This document shows, one piece after another, positions 17,701 to 26,104 of a stretch of 64,000 nucleotides of DNA; the stretch's first letter is position 1; each line of letters begins with the position of its first letter. The translations under genes were made by a program, and so were the position numbers. Under the pieces are notes generated by a model that saw nothing but the letters and a program-made list of their open reading frames with translations, did not search any database and had not been told where the DNA came from. Origin of the DNA: Paracoccaceae bacterium (lineage in GTDB: Bacteria; Pseudomonadota; Alphaproteobacteria; Rhodobacterales; Rhodobacteraceae); assembly GCA_018222585.1 (NCBI GenBank), contig JAAFAB010000001.1, forward strand, positions 718,198 through 782,197, read 5' to 3'.

Positions 17701-18111
17701 GCTGATCACCGGATCATCCGCCTCCTCCGGCAACGAGGAGACCGCATCGAGCGCCGCCTGCACGTCCTCGGCGGCGCGGGACATGTCCCAGCCGGGCTCG
17801 AATTCCAGCTCGATCCGCGCCCGCCCCTCGGTCGAGCGACTCTCGCTGGCCATCACCCCCTCGACCGCGATCAGCGCCGGGTCGATCAGCTGGACGATGG
17901 CGCGGTCGACATCCTCGGCCCCCGCCCCGTCCCAGGCGACCGAGACCCGGATGTCATCGACCACGATATCGGGGAAATACTGCGCCCGCATCCGCGGCAG
18001 GGCCGCGATGCCCGCCGCCAGCATCAGCACCAGCAGCAGGTTGGCCGCCGTCCTGTGGCGGGTGAAATAGCTGAGGATGCCCTTCGCCGGGCCGGGGGCG
18101 GCACGCATCAT
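14722..18111 (-). CDS. RND-family efflux pump permease with C-terminal extension
   Basis: An 1129-residue inner-membrane transporter of the HAE1/AcrB-like RND superfamily. TM1 is followed by the periplasmic porter domain, and TM4 carries the proton-relay Asp pair in LGIVVDDAIVVAEYAD. The second half repeats the pattern (GMTGIIINDSIVLVSTVDEY). It expels drugs, metals or toxic organics using the proton motive force. The last 93 residues (1037-1129) go past the usual end and contain two additional hydrophobic segments. Its adaptor is encoded just upstream on the same strand; no outer-membrane channel gene is present. Confidence 0.95.
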   Translation of the reverse strand: MMRAAPGPAKGILSYFTRHRTAANLLLVLMLAAGIAALPRMRAQYFPDIVVDDIRVSVAWDGAGAEDVDRAIVQLIDPALIAVEGVMASESRSTEGRARIELEFEPGWDMSRAAEDVQAALDAVSSLPEEADDPVISRSGWWDTVTDVVITGPVGTDQIARFADEFVTRLFAEGVTRTTIRGLAAPRIVVEVPSLNLITHDVTMAEIASVIGAEVDASPAGDVTGANARIRAGSGKRSASEIEALVLRSNPDGSTLTVGDIARIRVEGVDRERGYFVGDNPAISINVSRSEMGDAIDIQQRVEKVAAEMEATLPEGSSIDLIRTRAEQISGRLDILVENGLMGLGLVLALLFLFLNARSAIWVAAGIPVAMLTAIALMYVSGLTLNMISLFALIITLGIVVDDAIVVAEYADAQVRRSGEGPVEAAETAARRMAMPVFSATLTTVIAFFGLTVIEGRFGQMIADIPFTVIVVLLASLVECFLILPNHMSHALAHSGEQKWYDMPSRMVNRGFGWGRDRLFRPLMALVIRARYPVLALVVVIFASQVSNFIRGDLQWRFFSSPERGTITGNFMMAPGADRADSIAMMRELQRATNAVAARLEAEHGTNPLDYVIAEIGGNSGRDLAGADSKEPDQLGAITIELIEPDFRPYSSNAFVAALQEEVRPHPLSEVVSFRGWGSGPGGDSLNVQFYGADADVLKDASMALQQAVTRYPEVSAVEDNLSYDKEEMILELTPQGQALGFTVDDLGRVLRNRLNGIEAATYPVGPRSAAIRVELPEAELSADFLERMMLRSPDGVYVPLADIVRVERRSGFSTVRRENGLRVLTVSGEIADDDPARAAEIRRALETEILPRIAAEQQVDFRLGGLSEQEDRFMSDALFGFMAVMAGIYLVLSWVFASWTRPLVVMAIIPFGLVGTFFGHVLWEVPLSMFTVVGLLGMTGIIINDSIVLVSTVDEYAQTRGLRPAIIDGAADRLRPVMLTTMTTVLGLAPLLYEKSSQAQFLMPTVVTLVYGLGFGMVLVLLVVPALLAMQEDVARMRRGLRRALGDRRAGPLRGVMLAGLGLMLGWFAATMGRVIWSGALPAALDGLLPLPPLAASLLLFLSGSAGLVLVLFIGAALVLAGRRRRAA

Positions 18112-18115
18112 CGGG

Positions 18116-19621
18116 TCAGCCTCCGCGCCGGTTCTCGATCCGCTCGATCATCCGGGCGGGCACCTCGGGCTGTTCGAGCTGGCTCAGCACGCGGCTGCGC
18201 ATCTCTTCCGGCATCCGGTCGTTGGCGCGCACCAGTTCGACCAGCTCGGCGCGGCGTTCGGGGGTCAGGGCGATCATCTCGGCCTCGGCGACGGGCGCCT
18301 GCTGCGGCCCTTCCTCCGCTTGCCGGGCCGCCTGCTGATCCGCCTGCGGGGACTCAGGGCGCATCGGGCGCACCAAGATCCCCGCCCCGAGCAGCGGTGT
18401 CCGCTGCGCCACCACCTCGCGCCCTTCCAGGGCCTCGGCACGCACCAGAACGTCGTCCCCCTGCCGGCGCACCAGCGGCGCGGGAAGCTCCTCCAGCCGG
18501 CTGTCGGCGGTGATCGCCAGCACGGTCTCATCCGCCGCCAGCGCCGTAGCAGGCAGGCGGATCAGCCCGGGCAGCGGGTTTTCCTGCACCCGCACGGTGA
18601 TGAAGTCGCCCGGCTTCAGGCCCCGCGCCGCACCCAGCTCGGCCAGGATCACCCGGCCGGTCTGGCCCTCGACCACTGCCGCGCTGTCGCGGCTGATGCG
18701 CCCCTCGGCGGAGAGCGTCGTGCCGAAGACCTCAAGCACCACCTCGACCGGCAGGGTCTGCAACTGCCCCTCATCGTCGAGCAGCCGGGCATATTGCGGG
18801 GTCGAGACACGGAAGGCCACTTCCAGCGCCTCCGGGTCGATCAGCTGGGCCAGCACCTCGTTCGCCGAGACCAGCCGCCCTTCGACCAGCGTCACCCCCG
18901 AGAGGGTGCCGTCGAAGGCGGCGCGCAGCACCGTGTCCTGCAGGTCCCGCTCGGCCTCGGTCATGGCGATGCGGGCGCGGTCAAGCGCCGTGGCGGCGCT
19001 GTCGATCCGGGCCTGTGCCGTGGCCTCGGCATTGCGCGCCGAAAGCACCGACTGGCGCGCCGAAGAGGCCGAAAGCTCGGCCTCTTCCTGCGCCGCGGCA
19101 GAGCCGACACCGCGATCCATCAGGGTATTCTGCCGTTCCAGGGCACGGGCGCGAAGCTGGGCCTGCTCCTGCGCGGCGGCCAGCGTGTCGCGGGCGATCT
19201 CGATGGCGCGCCCGGCGTCGCGCGCCTCTGCCTCGGCATCGGCCAGATCGGCGCGGGCGCGATCCCGCGCCGCCTCGGCCTCGGCCGGGTCGATGCGCAG
19301 CAGCACCTGCCCGGCCTGCACCTGCCCGCCCTCGACGAATTCCGGCGCCAGTTCGATCACCGGACCGGAGGCGGCGGCACGCAGCTCCAGCGTGCGGCGG
19401 CTCTGCACCTCGCCGAAGACCGACAGCACGGGCGAGATCGTCTCGGCCCGGGCGGTGACCACGTTGACCGCGAATTCCCGCTCGCGCCCGCGCGGCATGA
19501 AGGGTTCCCGGCTCATCCGGACCTCGACCGCATCGCGGACCAGGCTGCCGGCATAGGCCAGCAAGCCCAGCGTCACGGAAAGCAGGAACAGCCCCATGAG
19601 GCTGCGGGTGAGAAAGCGCAT
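18116..19621 (-). CDS. RND efflux periplasmic adaptor (membrane fusion protein)
   Basis: A 501-residue adaptor with an N-terminal signal anchor (residues 7-25), a split lipoyl/barrel-sandwich domain (SPVLSVFGEVQSRRTLELRA ... VEGGQVQAGQVLL) and a long alpha-helical coiled-coil hairpin rich in Ala, Glu and Arg. A beta-barrel and a membrane-proximal domain follow. The C-terminal 100 residues are Gln/Glu/Pro-rich and less conserved. It links the RND pump to an outer-membrane channel. The ATG at 19621 is preferred over an in-frame TTG at 19639. The pump gene starts 4 bp after its stop, so the two form an operon. Confidence 0.94.
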   Translation of the reverse strand: MRFLTRSLMGLFLLSVTLGLLAYAGSLVRDAVEVRMSREPFMPRGREREFAVNVVTARAETISPVLSVFGEVQSRRTLELRAAASGPVIELAPEFVEGGQVQAGQVLLRIDPAEAEAARDRARADLADAEAEARDAGRAIEIARDTLAAAQEQAQLRARALERQNTLMDRGVGSAAAQEEAELSASSARQSVLSARNAEATAQARIDSAATALDRARIAMTEAERDLQDTVLRAAFDGTLSGVTLVEGRLVSANEVLAQLIDPEALEVAFRVSTPQYARLLDDEGQLQTLPVEVVLEVFGTTLSAEGRISRDSAAVVEGQTGRVILAELGAARGLKPGDFITVRVQENPLPGLIRLPATALAADETVLAITADSRLEELPAPLVRRQGDDVLVRAEALEGREVVAQRTPLLGAGILVRPMRPESPQADQQAARQAEEGPQQAPVAEAEMIALTPERRAELVELVRANDRMPEEMRSRVLSQLEQPEVPARMIERIENRRGG

Positions 19622-19717
19622 GGCGTGTGGTCCGTTCAATACCTGGCTGGCGGGAGTTTTCCCGAACTACATTAACATGCCAAGAAACAAGGCCGTTACG
19701 AGCTGATACGCCAGATT

Positions 19718-20257
19718 TCAGGCTTTCCGTCGCAAATGTTCGTCCAGCCGGGGCATTATTTCAACGAAATTGCAGGGCATGTGCCGGTAGTCGAGCTGCT
19801 TGACCAGGATCTCGTCCCAGGCATCGCGGCAGGCCCCCGGGCTGCCGGGCAGCGCGAAGAGGTAGGTGCCACCCGCAACGCCGCCGGTGGCGCGGCTCTG
19901 CACCGCCGAGGTGCCGATCTTCTGCATCGAGACGATGGTGAAGACGGTCGAGAAGGCGTCGATCTCCTTCTCGTAGACATCGCGGTGCGCCTCGACCGTC
20001 ACGTCGCGGCCCGTCAGCCCGGTGCCGCCGGTCGAGATCACCACGTCGACCTCCTGATCCGCCACCCAGGCGGCCAGCTGGTCGCGGATCAGGGACCGCT
20101 CATCGGGCAGGATCTCGCGCCGGACAAGCTGGTGGCCCGCCGCCTCGATCCGCGCGACCAGCGTGTCACCCGAGCGGTCCTCGGCCAGCGAACGGCTGTC
20201 GGAAACGGTCAGCACGGCGATGCGCACGGGAATGAAGGGGCGGTCTGCGGCGGCCAT
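19718..20257 (-). CDS. moaB: Molybdenum cofactor biosynthesis protein MoaB
   Basis: A 179-residue MoaB/Mog-fold protein. RIAVLTVSDSRSLAEDRSGDTL, VVISTGGTGLTGRDVTVEA and FALPGSPGACRDAWDEIL are the molybdopterin-binding and GGTG loops. These proteins adenylylate or bind molybdopterin before metal insertion. The ATG at 20257 gives the family start. It is followed 1 bp upstream by the stop of the LysE gene on the same strand, so it is third in a compact udg-lysE-moaB operon. Confidence 0.95.
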   Translation of the reverse strand: MAAADRPFIPVRIAVLTVSDSRSLAEDRSGDTLVARIEAAGHQLVRREILPDERSLIRDQLAAWVADQEVDVVISTGGTGLTGRDVTVEAHRDVYEKEIDAFSTVFTIVSMQKIGTSAVQSRATGGVAGGTYLFALPGSPGACRDAWDEILVKQLDYRHMPCNFVEIMPRLDEHLRRKA

Positions 20258-20258
20258 G

Positions 20259-20861
20259 TCAGCTCCTTTCGCCCAGAACGAGGCGCAGGGCCAGAAGGGT
20301 GAATATCCCTGCCGAGGCACGGCGCAGCCAGGCCCCGCCGCCGGCGAGACGGGCCTGCGCCAGCCCGGCCAGCGCCCCGGCAAGCCCGTTGACCACGAAG
20401 CCGCCCGCCGAAAGCACGGCGCCGAAGATCAGGAACTGCGGCAGCAGCGGCGCGGTGGCATCGACGAACTGCGGCACGAAGGCCAGGATGAAGAGGATCA
20501 CCTTGGGGTTGGTCAGATTGACCAGCAGCCCGTCGCGGAAGGGGCGCGCCGGGCGCAGATCCGGCCCCGCGGCCTCGGCGCGCAGGATCTGCCAGGCCAT
20601 CCACAGCAGGTAGCCGGCGCCGATCCAGCGGATCGCCTCCAGCGCGCCGGGATGGGCGGCGACCAGCCCGCCAACCCCAAGCCCGGCGATGGTGGCATGG
20701 ATCAGCCCGCCGAGGGCCACGCCGCCACTGGCCCGCCACGCGGCCCCCGGTCCGGCCCGCAGCCCCTGCCCGGCGCAGAACATCATGTCCGCTCCCGGCG
20801 TCAGGTTCAGCGCCAGCGAGGCGGGGATGAAGGTCAGCAGCACGACAAGCTCGATCGGCAT
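20259..20861 (-). CDS. LysE/RhtB-family amino acid exporter
   Basis: A 200-residue protein with five to six hydrophobic segments and the family motif PGADMMFCAGQGLRAGPGAAW (residues 22-42). This is the G-P(X)-RG-like signature of LysE/RhtB translocators. It probably exports an amino acid or homoserine-lactone-like compound. Its start directly abuts the stop of the uracil-DNA glycosylase gene and its stop abuts moaB, so the three are co-transcribed despite unrelated roles. Confidence 0.92.
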   Translation of the reverse strand: MPIELVVLLTFIPASLALNLTPGADMMFCAGQGLRAGPGAAWRASGGVALGGLIHATIAGLGVGGLVAAHPGALEAIRWIGAGYLLWMAWQILRAEAAGPDLRPARPFRDGLLVNLTNPKVILFILAFVPQFVDATAPLLPQFLIFGAVLSAGGFVVNGLAGALAGLAQARLAGGGAWLRRASAGIFTLLALRLVLGERS

Positions 20862-21647
20862 TCAGAGATCCTCCAGCTTCGCCTTGAGAGAAAGCAGGTC
20901 CGACCATGCTTCGCGCTTGGCCTGGGGCTGGCGCAGCAGGTAGGCCGGATGGGTCATCGGCAGGGCCGGCAGGCCGAAAGCCTGCGCCCAGCTGCCGCGC
21001 AGCTTCAGGATGCCGCGCCGGTTCAGCGCCGCCTGGCAGGCGATATTGCCCATCAGGACAAGGACCTGCGGCTGCACCAGCGCCACGTGCCGCTGCACGA
21101 AGGGCAGCATCATCGCGATCTCTTCCGGCTTCGGGTCGCGGTTCTGCGGCGGTCGCCAGGGCAGCACGTTGGTGATGTAGACGGCTTCCTCGGGCTCTTC
21201 GGCGCCGCGCGCCAGGCCGATGGCCCCCAGCATCCGGTCCAGCAACTGCCCGGCGCGACCGACGAAGGGCCTGCCCTGCTGATCCTCGTCACGGCCCGGC
21301 GCCTCGCCGAGGATCATCACCCGCGCCTTCGGATTGCCGTCCGAGAACACGAGATTGCGCGCGCCGCGCTTCAGGTCGCAATGCTCGTAGCCCGCCATGG
21401 CCTCGCGCAGGGCCTCCAGGCTGGTGGCCCCCTGAGCCGCCTGCCGGGCAACCTCGGCCGCGTCGATCTCCTGGCGGACCACCGGGGCCTCGGGCTGGCT
21501 GCGACGGGCCTTCGGTGCCTCCACGGGCAGGTCGAAGCGATCCACCGGGCTGTCCGAGATACACTCGTCCACGCCCATCTCGACCTGCCATTCCAGCAGG
21601 GCGCGGGCCAGATGCCAGTCGATCTCTTGCGGCTGCGACGATTCCAT
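20862..21647 (-). CDS. Family-4-like uracil-DNA glycosylase lacking canonical Fe-S cysteines
   Basis: A 261-residue UDG-superfamily protein. Motif I, GEAPGRDEDQQGRPFVGRAGQLLDRM (residues 114-140), and motif II, MTHPAYLLR (231-239), are intact, so uracil excision is likely. The four cysteines that bind the 4Fe-4S cluster in family 4 are mostly gone. The CxxC start is YEHC (only Cys90 remains), NVxxCRPP is NVLPWRPP (Trp164), and the following Cys is Met/Leu (MMLPFV). Residues 1-80 form a variable extension. The ATG at 21647 gives this extension without overlapping pyrB. Confidence 0.88.
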   Translation of the reverse strand: MESSQPQEIDWHLARALLEWQVEMGVDECISDSPVDRFDLPVEAPKARRSQPEAPVVRQEIDAAEVARQAAQGATSLEALREAMAGYEHCDLKRGARNLVFSDGNPKARVMILGEAPGRDEDQQGRPFVGRAGQLLDRMLGAIGLARGAEEPEEAVYITNVLPWRPPQNRDPKPEEIAMMLPFVQRHVALVQPQVLVLMGNIACQAALNRRGILKLRGSWAQAFGLPALPMTHPAYLLRQPQAKREAWSDLLSLKAKLEDL

Positions 21648-21781
21648 GGGCGCCACCCTATCCCGCCGCCCCGGCACAGGAAAGCGCCGCCGCTGCGCCC
21701 GGTGCGACAGGCGCGCGGGGCATTGCCGCCGATGGCCGCGGCGGCCTATAAGCAGCCAGCACCGGACGGCAGGAGACCCTC

Positions 21782-22732
21782 ATGAGCTTCAGGCAGCACC
21801 ACCTTCTCGGCATCGAACGCCTGGCGCCGGACGAGATCACCACCCTGCTGGACCTGGCCGAGGACTACGTCGCTCTCAACCGCTCGGCCGACAAGCATTC
21901 CGACGCGCTGGCCGGTCTGACCCAGATCAACATGTTCTTCGAGAACTCCACCCGCACCCAGGCCAGCTTCGAGCTGGCGGGCAAGCGCCTTGGCGCGGAC
22001 GTGATGAACATGGCGATGCAGGCGAGTTCGGTGAAGAAAGGCGAGACGCTGATCGACACCGCGCTGACGCTGAACGCCATGCACCCCGACCTGCTGGTGG
22101 TGCGGCACCCGAACTCGGGCGCCGTCGACCTGCTGGCGCAGAAGGTGAACTGTGCCGTGCTCAACGCCGGTGACGGGCGGCACGAGCACCCGACACAGGC
22201 GCTGCTGGACGCGCTGACCATCCGCCGCGCCAAGGGCCGCCTGCACCGGCTGAACATCGCCATCTGCGGCGACATCGCGCACAGCCGCGTGGCGCGCTCG
22301 AACCTGCTGCTGCTGCACAAGATGGAAAACCGCATCCGCCTGGTCGGCCCGCCGACCCTGGTGCCCGGCGCCTTCGCCGAGCTGGGCTGCGAGGTCTACG
22401 ACTCGATGGAAGAGGGCCTGAAGGACGTCGACGTGGTGATGATGCTGCGCCTCCAGAAGGAGCGCATGGACGGCGGCTTCATTCCCTCCGAGCGCGAATA
22501 TTACCACCGCTACGGGCTGGATGCCGAGAAGTTGGCCCATGCCGCCCCCGATGCCATCGTCATGCACCCCGGCCCGATGAACCGCGGCGTCGAGATCGAC
22601 GGCACCATCGCCGACGACATCAACCGCAGCGTCATCCGCGACCAGGTCGAGATGGGCGTGGCGGTGCGCATGGCGGCGATGGACCTGCTGGCGCAGAACC
22701 TGCGCGCCCGCCGCGCCGAGGCCGCCGCCTGA
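21782..22732 (+). CDS. pyrB: Aspartate carbamoyltransferase catalytic subunit
   Basis: A 316-residue ATCase, the committed step of pyrimidine synthesis (carbamoyl phosphate plus aspartate to carbamoyl aspartate). Carbamoyl-phosphate site STRT in [23 protein letters not shown] and [13 protein letters not shown] are all present. No pyrI regulatory subunit is nearby; instead an inactive dihydroorotase homologue (pyrC') follows 1.5 kb later. This is the arrangement known from pseudomonads, where PyrB and PyrC' form a dodecamer. Co-assembly here is an inference. Confidence 0.97.
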   Translation: MSFRQHHLLGIERLAPDEITTLLDLAEDYVALNRSADKHSDALAGLTQINMFFENSTRTQASFELAGKRLGADVMNMAMQASSVKKGETLIDTALTLNAMHPDLLVVRHPNSGAVDLLAQKVNCAVLNAGDGRHEHPTQALLDALTIRRAKGRLHRLNIAICGDIAHSRVARSNLLLLHKMENRIRLVGPPTLVPGAFAELGCEVYDSMEEGLKDVDVVMMLRLQKERMDGGFIPSEREYYHRYGLDAEKLAHAAPDAIVMHPGPMNRGVEIDGTIADDINRSVIRDQVEMGVAVRMAAMDLLAQNLRARRAEAAA

Positions 22733-22893
22733 TCCTGCCGCCCGACCTCGTCCCGTGACGGGGCCTGCATTGCGGACGCGATAGGGCGGCGCCCCCTTGC
22801 GCGGGCCTTGGGCTTTCCGCCATCTTCCCTGAACGCGGCGCATTGCGGATGATCCTCCGCGACGGCAGTGCCGCAACGAAAGAGGGGGGCAGG

Positions 22894-23457
22894 ATGAAGG
22901 ACACCGACAGACCGGACATCACCAGACCGGGCACCATACCGGCGGGCTGGGAAGGCTTGCTGGAGCCCGGAGAGGCGATCCTCTGGCAGGGCCGGCCCGA
23001 CGGGCGGATGAGCCTGCGCCGGATCAACCCGTTCCAGCTGCTTTTCGGGCTGTTCTTCTCGGGCTTCGCGCTGTTCTGGATGATCATGGCCGCGCAGGCC
23101 GGCGGCTTTTTCTGGATGTTCGGCCTGCTGCATTTCACCGTCGGGGTCGGCATCGCAATCGGCAAGCCGGTCCTCGATCCGCTGCGCCGACGCTACACCT
23201 GGTACACGCTGACCGACCGCCGTGCCTTCATCGCACGCCGTACCCTGCTGGGCGCCCGGACGCTGGACAGCTACCGCCTGACCCCTGGGTCAAGGGTCAG
23301 CTACGACCCCGGCCCGCCCCCCTCGGTCCACTTCGCCGAAGAGGAGGTGCGCATGAAACGCGGAACCCGAACCCGCCGTATCGGGTTTGAACGGATAGAG
23401 GACGGGCAAAAGGTCTTCGCCCTGATCGAACAGGTCCGGGGCGCACGCACCGCCTAG
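22894..23457 (+). CDS. Uncharacterised membrane protein, PH-like C-terminus
   Basis: A 187-residue protein. The N-terminal segment has LEPGEAILWQGRPDGRM, a pattern seen at the start of bacterial pleckstrin-homology-like membrane proteins. Two TM helices follow (about 51-72 and 75-95), then YTWYTLTDRRAFIARRTLLG, which resembles the first strands of a bPH domain. The ATG at 22894 has AGAGGGG upstream. It sits in the pyrB operon, but nothing in it suggests a role in pyrimidine synthesis. Confidence 0.8.
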   Translation: MKDTDRPDITRPGTIPAGWEGLLEPGEAILWQGRPDGRMSLRRINPFQLLFGLFFSGFALFWMIMAAQAGGFFWMFGLLHFTVGVGIAIGKPVLDPLRRRYTWYTLTDRRAFIARRTLLGARTLDSYRLTPGSRVSYDPGPPPSVHFAEEEVRMKRGTRTRRIGFERIEDGQKVFALIEQVRGARTA

Positions 23458-23481
23458 GACGCCCGCAACGAGAGGCCCGCC

Positions 23482-24078
23482 ATGCCCCAGCCAGACCCCG
23501 TGATTCCCGCCAGCGCCGAGGTGCTGACCCTCGGCCCGACCGACCGCGAGGCGGTCTTCGTGCTGGCCGTCGACCCGGAGGCGCCGAAGATGGCGCCCCT
23601 GCTGGCCCCGAAACGGCTGAACGGCCATGCCGGGCAGACACTGGCCGGCATTCTCGGCCTCTCGCCCGAGCATGAAGGCGAAGTCGAGCTGATCAATCCC
23701 GCCGATCTCGAGGGTATCGGCCTTTCCGGCTACCTGATCGAGGGGCTGGGGCTGGACGCGGCGCGCATCGCCGAAGACCGTGACCGGCTGGAGGCGCTGA
23801 CCGCCCCGGTGGTGGTCCTGCGCGGCCGCGTCGCGGGGCTGGAGGACCGGGTGCTGCCCCTGCCCCGGGGCCTCACCCTGATCGGGCGCTACGGGACCAC
23901 CTATACCCCGATCGGCCTTGCCCCCCTCTCGGCCCGGGCGGCAACGGGCACCCTACCCCCCGTGCCTGGCCCCCTGCCCACGGGCCTGCGCCTGTCGCGC
24001 CCCTGGCAGATCGCGCTGATCGTCGCCGCCATGGCCCTGCTGGGTGCGCTGTTCTGGCTGGCGCTCTCGCTGCTCTGA
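23482..24078 (+). CDS. Uncharacterised tail-anchored protein
   Basis: A 198-residue protein that I do not recognise. Residues 1-150 are soluble and contain alternating hydrophobic strands (VVVLRGRVAGLEDRVLPLP, LTLIGRYGTTYTPIGLAPL). A Pro-rich linker (TLPPVPGPLPTG) leads to one C-terminal TM helix (about 176-197), so it looks like a C-tail-anchored membrane protein. It lies 24 bp after the previous gene and 122 bp before pyrC'. Both unknowns appear to be fixed parts of this operon. Confidence 0.78.
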   Translation: MPQPDPVIPASAEVLTLGPTDREAVFVLAVDPEAPKMAPLLAPKRLNGHAGQTLAGILGLSPEHEGEVELINPADLEGIGLSGYLIEGLGLDAARIAEDRDRLEALTAPVVVLRGRVAGLEDRVLPLPRGLTLIGRYGTTYTPIGLAPLSARAATGTLPPVPGPLPTGLRLSRPWQIALIVAAMALLGALFWLALSLL

Positions 24079-24200
24079 GCCACACCACCATTTCCCGCCT
24101 ACCGCCCTGCGCGCGCTTGCTTTATAGCGGGCGGCAGAGACCGGCACGACGCCCCCGCGCCCGCGCCTCTCCCTGACGACCCGAGCAGCAAGGCCCGCCG

Positions 24201-25493
24201 ATGACCACCACGCTTCTGACCAATGCCATCCTCATCGACCCCGAGGCCGGGACGGAGGCGCCGGGAAGCCTGCTGATCGGCGACGGGCGCATCCTCGCCA
24301 TCGGCACCGAGGCTGAAAGGGCCAGGGCGGACAGCGTGATCGACTGCGGCGGCCTCTGCCTTGCCCCCGGCATCGTCGATATCGGCGTCAAGGTCTGCGA
24401 GCCGGGCGAGCGGCACAAGGAAAGCTTCGGCACCGCCGGGCGCTCGGCGGCGGCGGGAGGGGTGACCACCATCGTCACCCGTCCCGATACCAATCCCTCG
24501 ATCGACAACCCCGAGACGCTGGAATTCGTCACCCGCCGCGCCCGCGAGGACGCGCCGGTCCGCGTGCTGCCCATGGCCGCGCTGACCAAGGCCCGCGAGG
24601 GTCGCGAGATGACCGAGATCGGTTTCCTGATGGATGCCGGTGCCGTGGCCTTCACCGATTGCGACCGCGTCGTCACCGACACCAAGGTCCTGCAACGCGC
24701 CCTGACCTATGCCAAGGCCCGCGGCGCGCTGGTGCTGGGCCACATCCAGGAACCCGGCCTGAGCAAGGGCGCCTGTGCCACCTCTGGCAAGTTCGCCGCG
24801 CTGAAGGGGCTGTCGGCGGTCTCGCCCATGGCCGAGCGGATGGGGATCGACCGCGATGTCTCGCTGCTGGAGATGACCGGCGCGCGCTATCACTTCGACC
24901 AGGTGACCACCGCCCGCGCCCTGCCCGCGCTGGAGCGGGCCAAGAAGAACGGGCTGGACGTGACCGCCGGGGTCTCGATCCACCACCTGACGCTGAATGA
25001 ATACGACGTCTCGGACTACCGCACCTTCTTCAAGGTCAAGCCGCCCCTGCGCGCAGAGGAGGACCGCCAGGCGGTCGTCGAAGCCGTGGCCTCCGGGCTG
25101 ATCGACATCATCAGCTCGATGCACACGCCGCAGGACGAGGAAAGCAAGCGCCTGCCCTTCGAAGAGGCCGCCTCGGGCGCCGTGGGACTTGAGACCCTGC
25201 TTCCGGCGGCGATGCGGCTGGTCCATGCGGGCGACCTGACCCTGCCGGTGCTGTTCCGCGCGCTGTCGCTGAACCCCTCGAAGCGCCTCGGGCTGGAAAC
25301 CGGCCGCCTCGCGGTCGGCGCGCCTGCCGACCTCGTGCTTTTCGACCCCCACGCCCCCTTCGTGCTGGACCGCTTCAAGCTGCTGTCCAAGTCCAAGAAC
25401 ACCCCCTTCGACAGCGCCCGGATGCAGGGCCGCGTCCGCGCCACCTTCGTCGGCGGCCAACAGGTTCACGGAGCGCCCCTCGATGCTGCCTGA
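24201..25493 (+). CDS. pyrC': Dihydroorotase homologue lacking metal ligands (PyrC')
   Basis: A 430-residue amidohydrolase-fold protein, clearly of the dihydroorotase family (PGIVD, EPGERHKESF, GGVTT, NPSKRLGLETGRLAVGAPADLVLFDP). The essential DxHxH zinc motif is DIGVKV, with Gly62 and Lys64 where the His ligands should be. The catalytic TDHAP motif is SSMHTP, with Met307 for Asp. It is therefore probably non-catalytic and structural, as PyrC' is for pseudomonad ATCase. An active dihydroorotase must be encoded elsewhere. The plsY start overlaps its end. Confidence 0.9.
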   Translation: MTTTLLTNAILIDPEAGTEAPGSLLIGDGRILAIGTEAERARADSVIDCGGLCLAPGIVDIGVKVCEPGERHKESFGTAGRSAAAGGVTTIVTRPDTNPSIDNPETLEFVTRRAREDAPVRVLPMAALTKAREGREMTEIGFLMDAGAVAFTDCDRVVTDTKVLQRALTYAKARGALVLGHIQEPGLSKGACATSGKFAALKGLSAVSPMAERMGIDRDVSLLEMTGARYHFDQVTTARALPALERAKKNGLDVTAGVSIHHLTLNEYDVSDYRTFFKVKPPLRAEEDRQAVVEAVASGLIDIISSMHTPQDEESKRLPFEEAASGAVGLETLLPAAMRLVHAGDLTLPVLFRALSLNPSKRLGLETGRLAVGAPADLVLFDPHAPFVLDRFKLLSKSKNTPFDSARMQGRVRATFVGGQQVHGAPLDAA

Positions 25494-26094
25494 GATTACC
25501 TCTTCCACCCAGACCCTGCTGCTGGCGGGCGGGCTCGGCTACTTGCTGGGCTCGGTGCCCTTCGGCATCGTCATTGCCCGCGCCTTCGGGCTGGGTGACC
25601 TGCGCCAGATCGGGTCGGGCAATATCGGGGCGACCAACGTGCTGCGCACCGGCAACAAGCTGGCCGCCTTCCTGACCCTGATCCTGGACAGCGGCAAGGG
25701 CGCGGCGGCGGTGCTGATCGCCCGCGCGCTGGCCGGTGAGGACGCCGTGCAGCTGGCCGGTTTCGCGGCCTTCCTCGGCCATTGCTTCCCGGTCTGGCTG
25801 GGCTTCCGGGGTGGCAAGGGCGTGGCGACCTTCCTCGGCACGCTGCTGGCCTTCTCGTTCCCGATCGGCCTCGCGGCCTGTGCCACCTGGGCGCTGATGG
25901 CGGCGGTCTTCCGCATCTCCTCGCTCTCGGCGCTGACGGCGGCGGCGGCAACGCCGCTGTGGCTCTGGGCGCTGGACAGACCGCAGGCGATCCTCTGGGC
26001 CGTGGCCCTGGCGGGGCTGATCTTCATCCGCCATGCCGCCAACATCCGCCGCCTGCTGAAGGGCGAAGAGCCCCGCATCGGCGGCAAGGGCTGA
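25483..26094 (+). CDS. plsY: Glycerol-3-phosphate acyltransferase PlsY
   Basis: A 203-residue inner-membrane enzyme that acylates glycerol-3-phosphate with acyl-phosphate to make lysophosphatidic acid. Motifs GSVPFGIVIARAFGLGDLRQIGSGNIGATNVLRTG, HCFPVWLGFRGGKGVAT and IRHAANIRRLLKGEE are the three conserved cytosolic/periplasmic loops of PlsY. It overlaps pyrC' by 11 nt, so the two are translationally coupled. Confidence 0.97.
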   Translation: MLPEITSSTQTLLLAGGLGYLLGSVPFGIVIARAFGLGDLRQIGSGNIGATNVLRTGNKLAAFLTLILDSGKGAAAVLIARALAGEDAVQLAGFAAFLGHCFPVWLGFRGGKGVATFLGTLLAFSFPIGLAACATWALMAAVFRISSLSALTAAAATPLWLWALDRPQAILWAVALAGLIFIRHAANIRRLLKGEEPRIGGKG

Positions 26095-26104
26095 GAGCCC
26101 GCCC

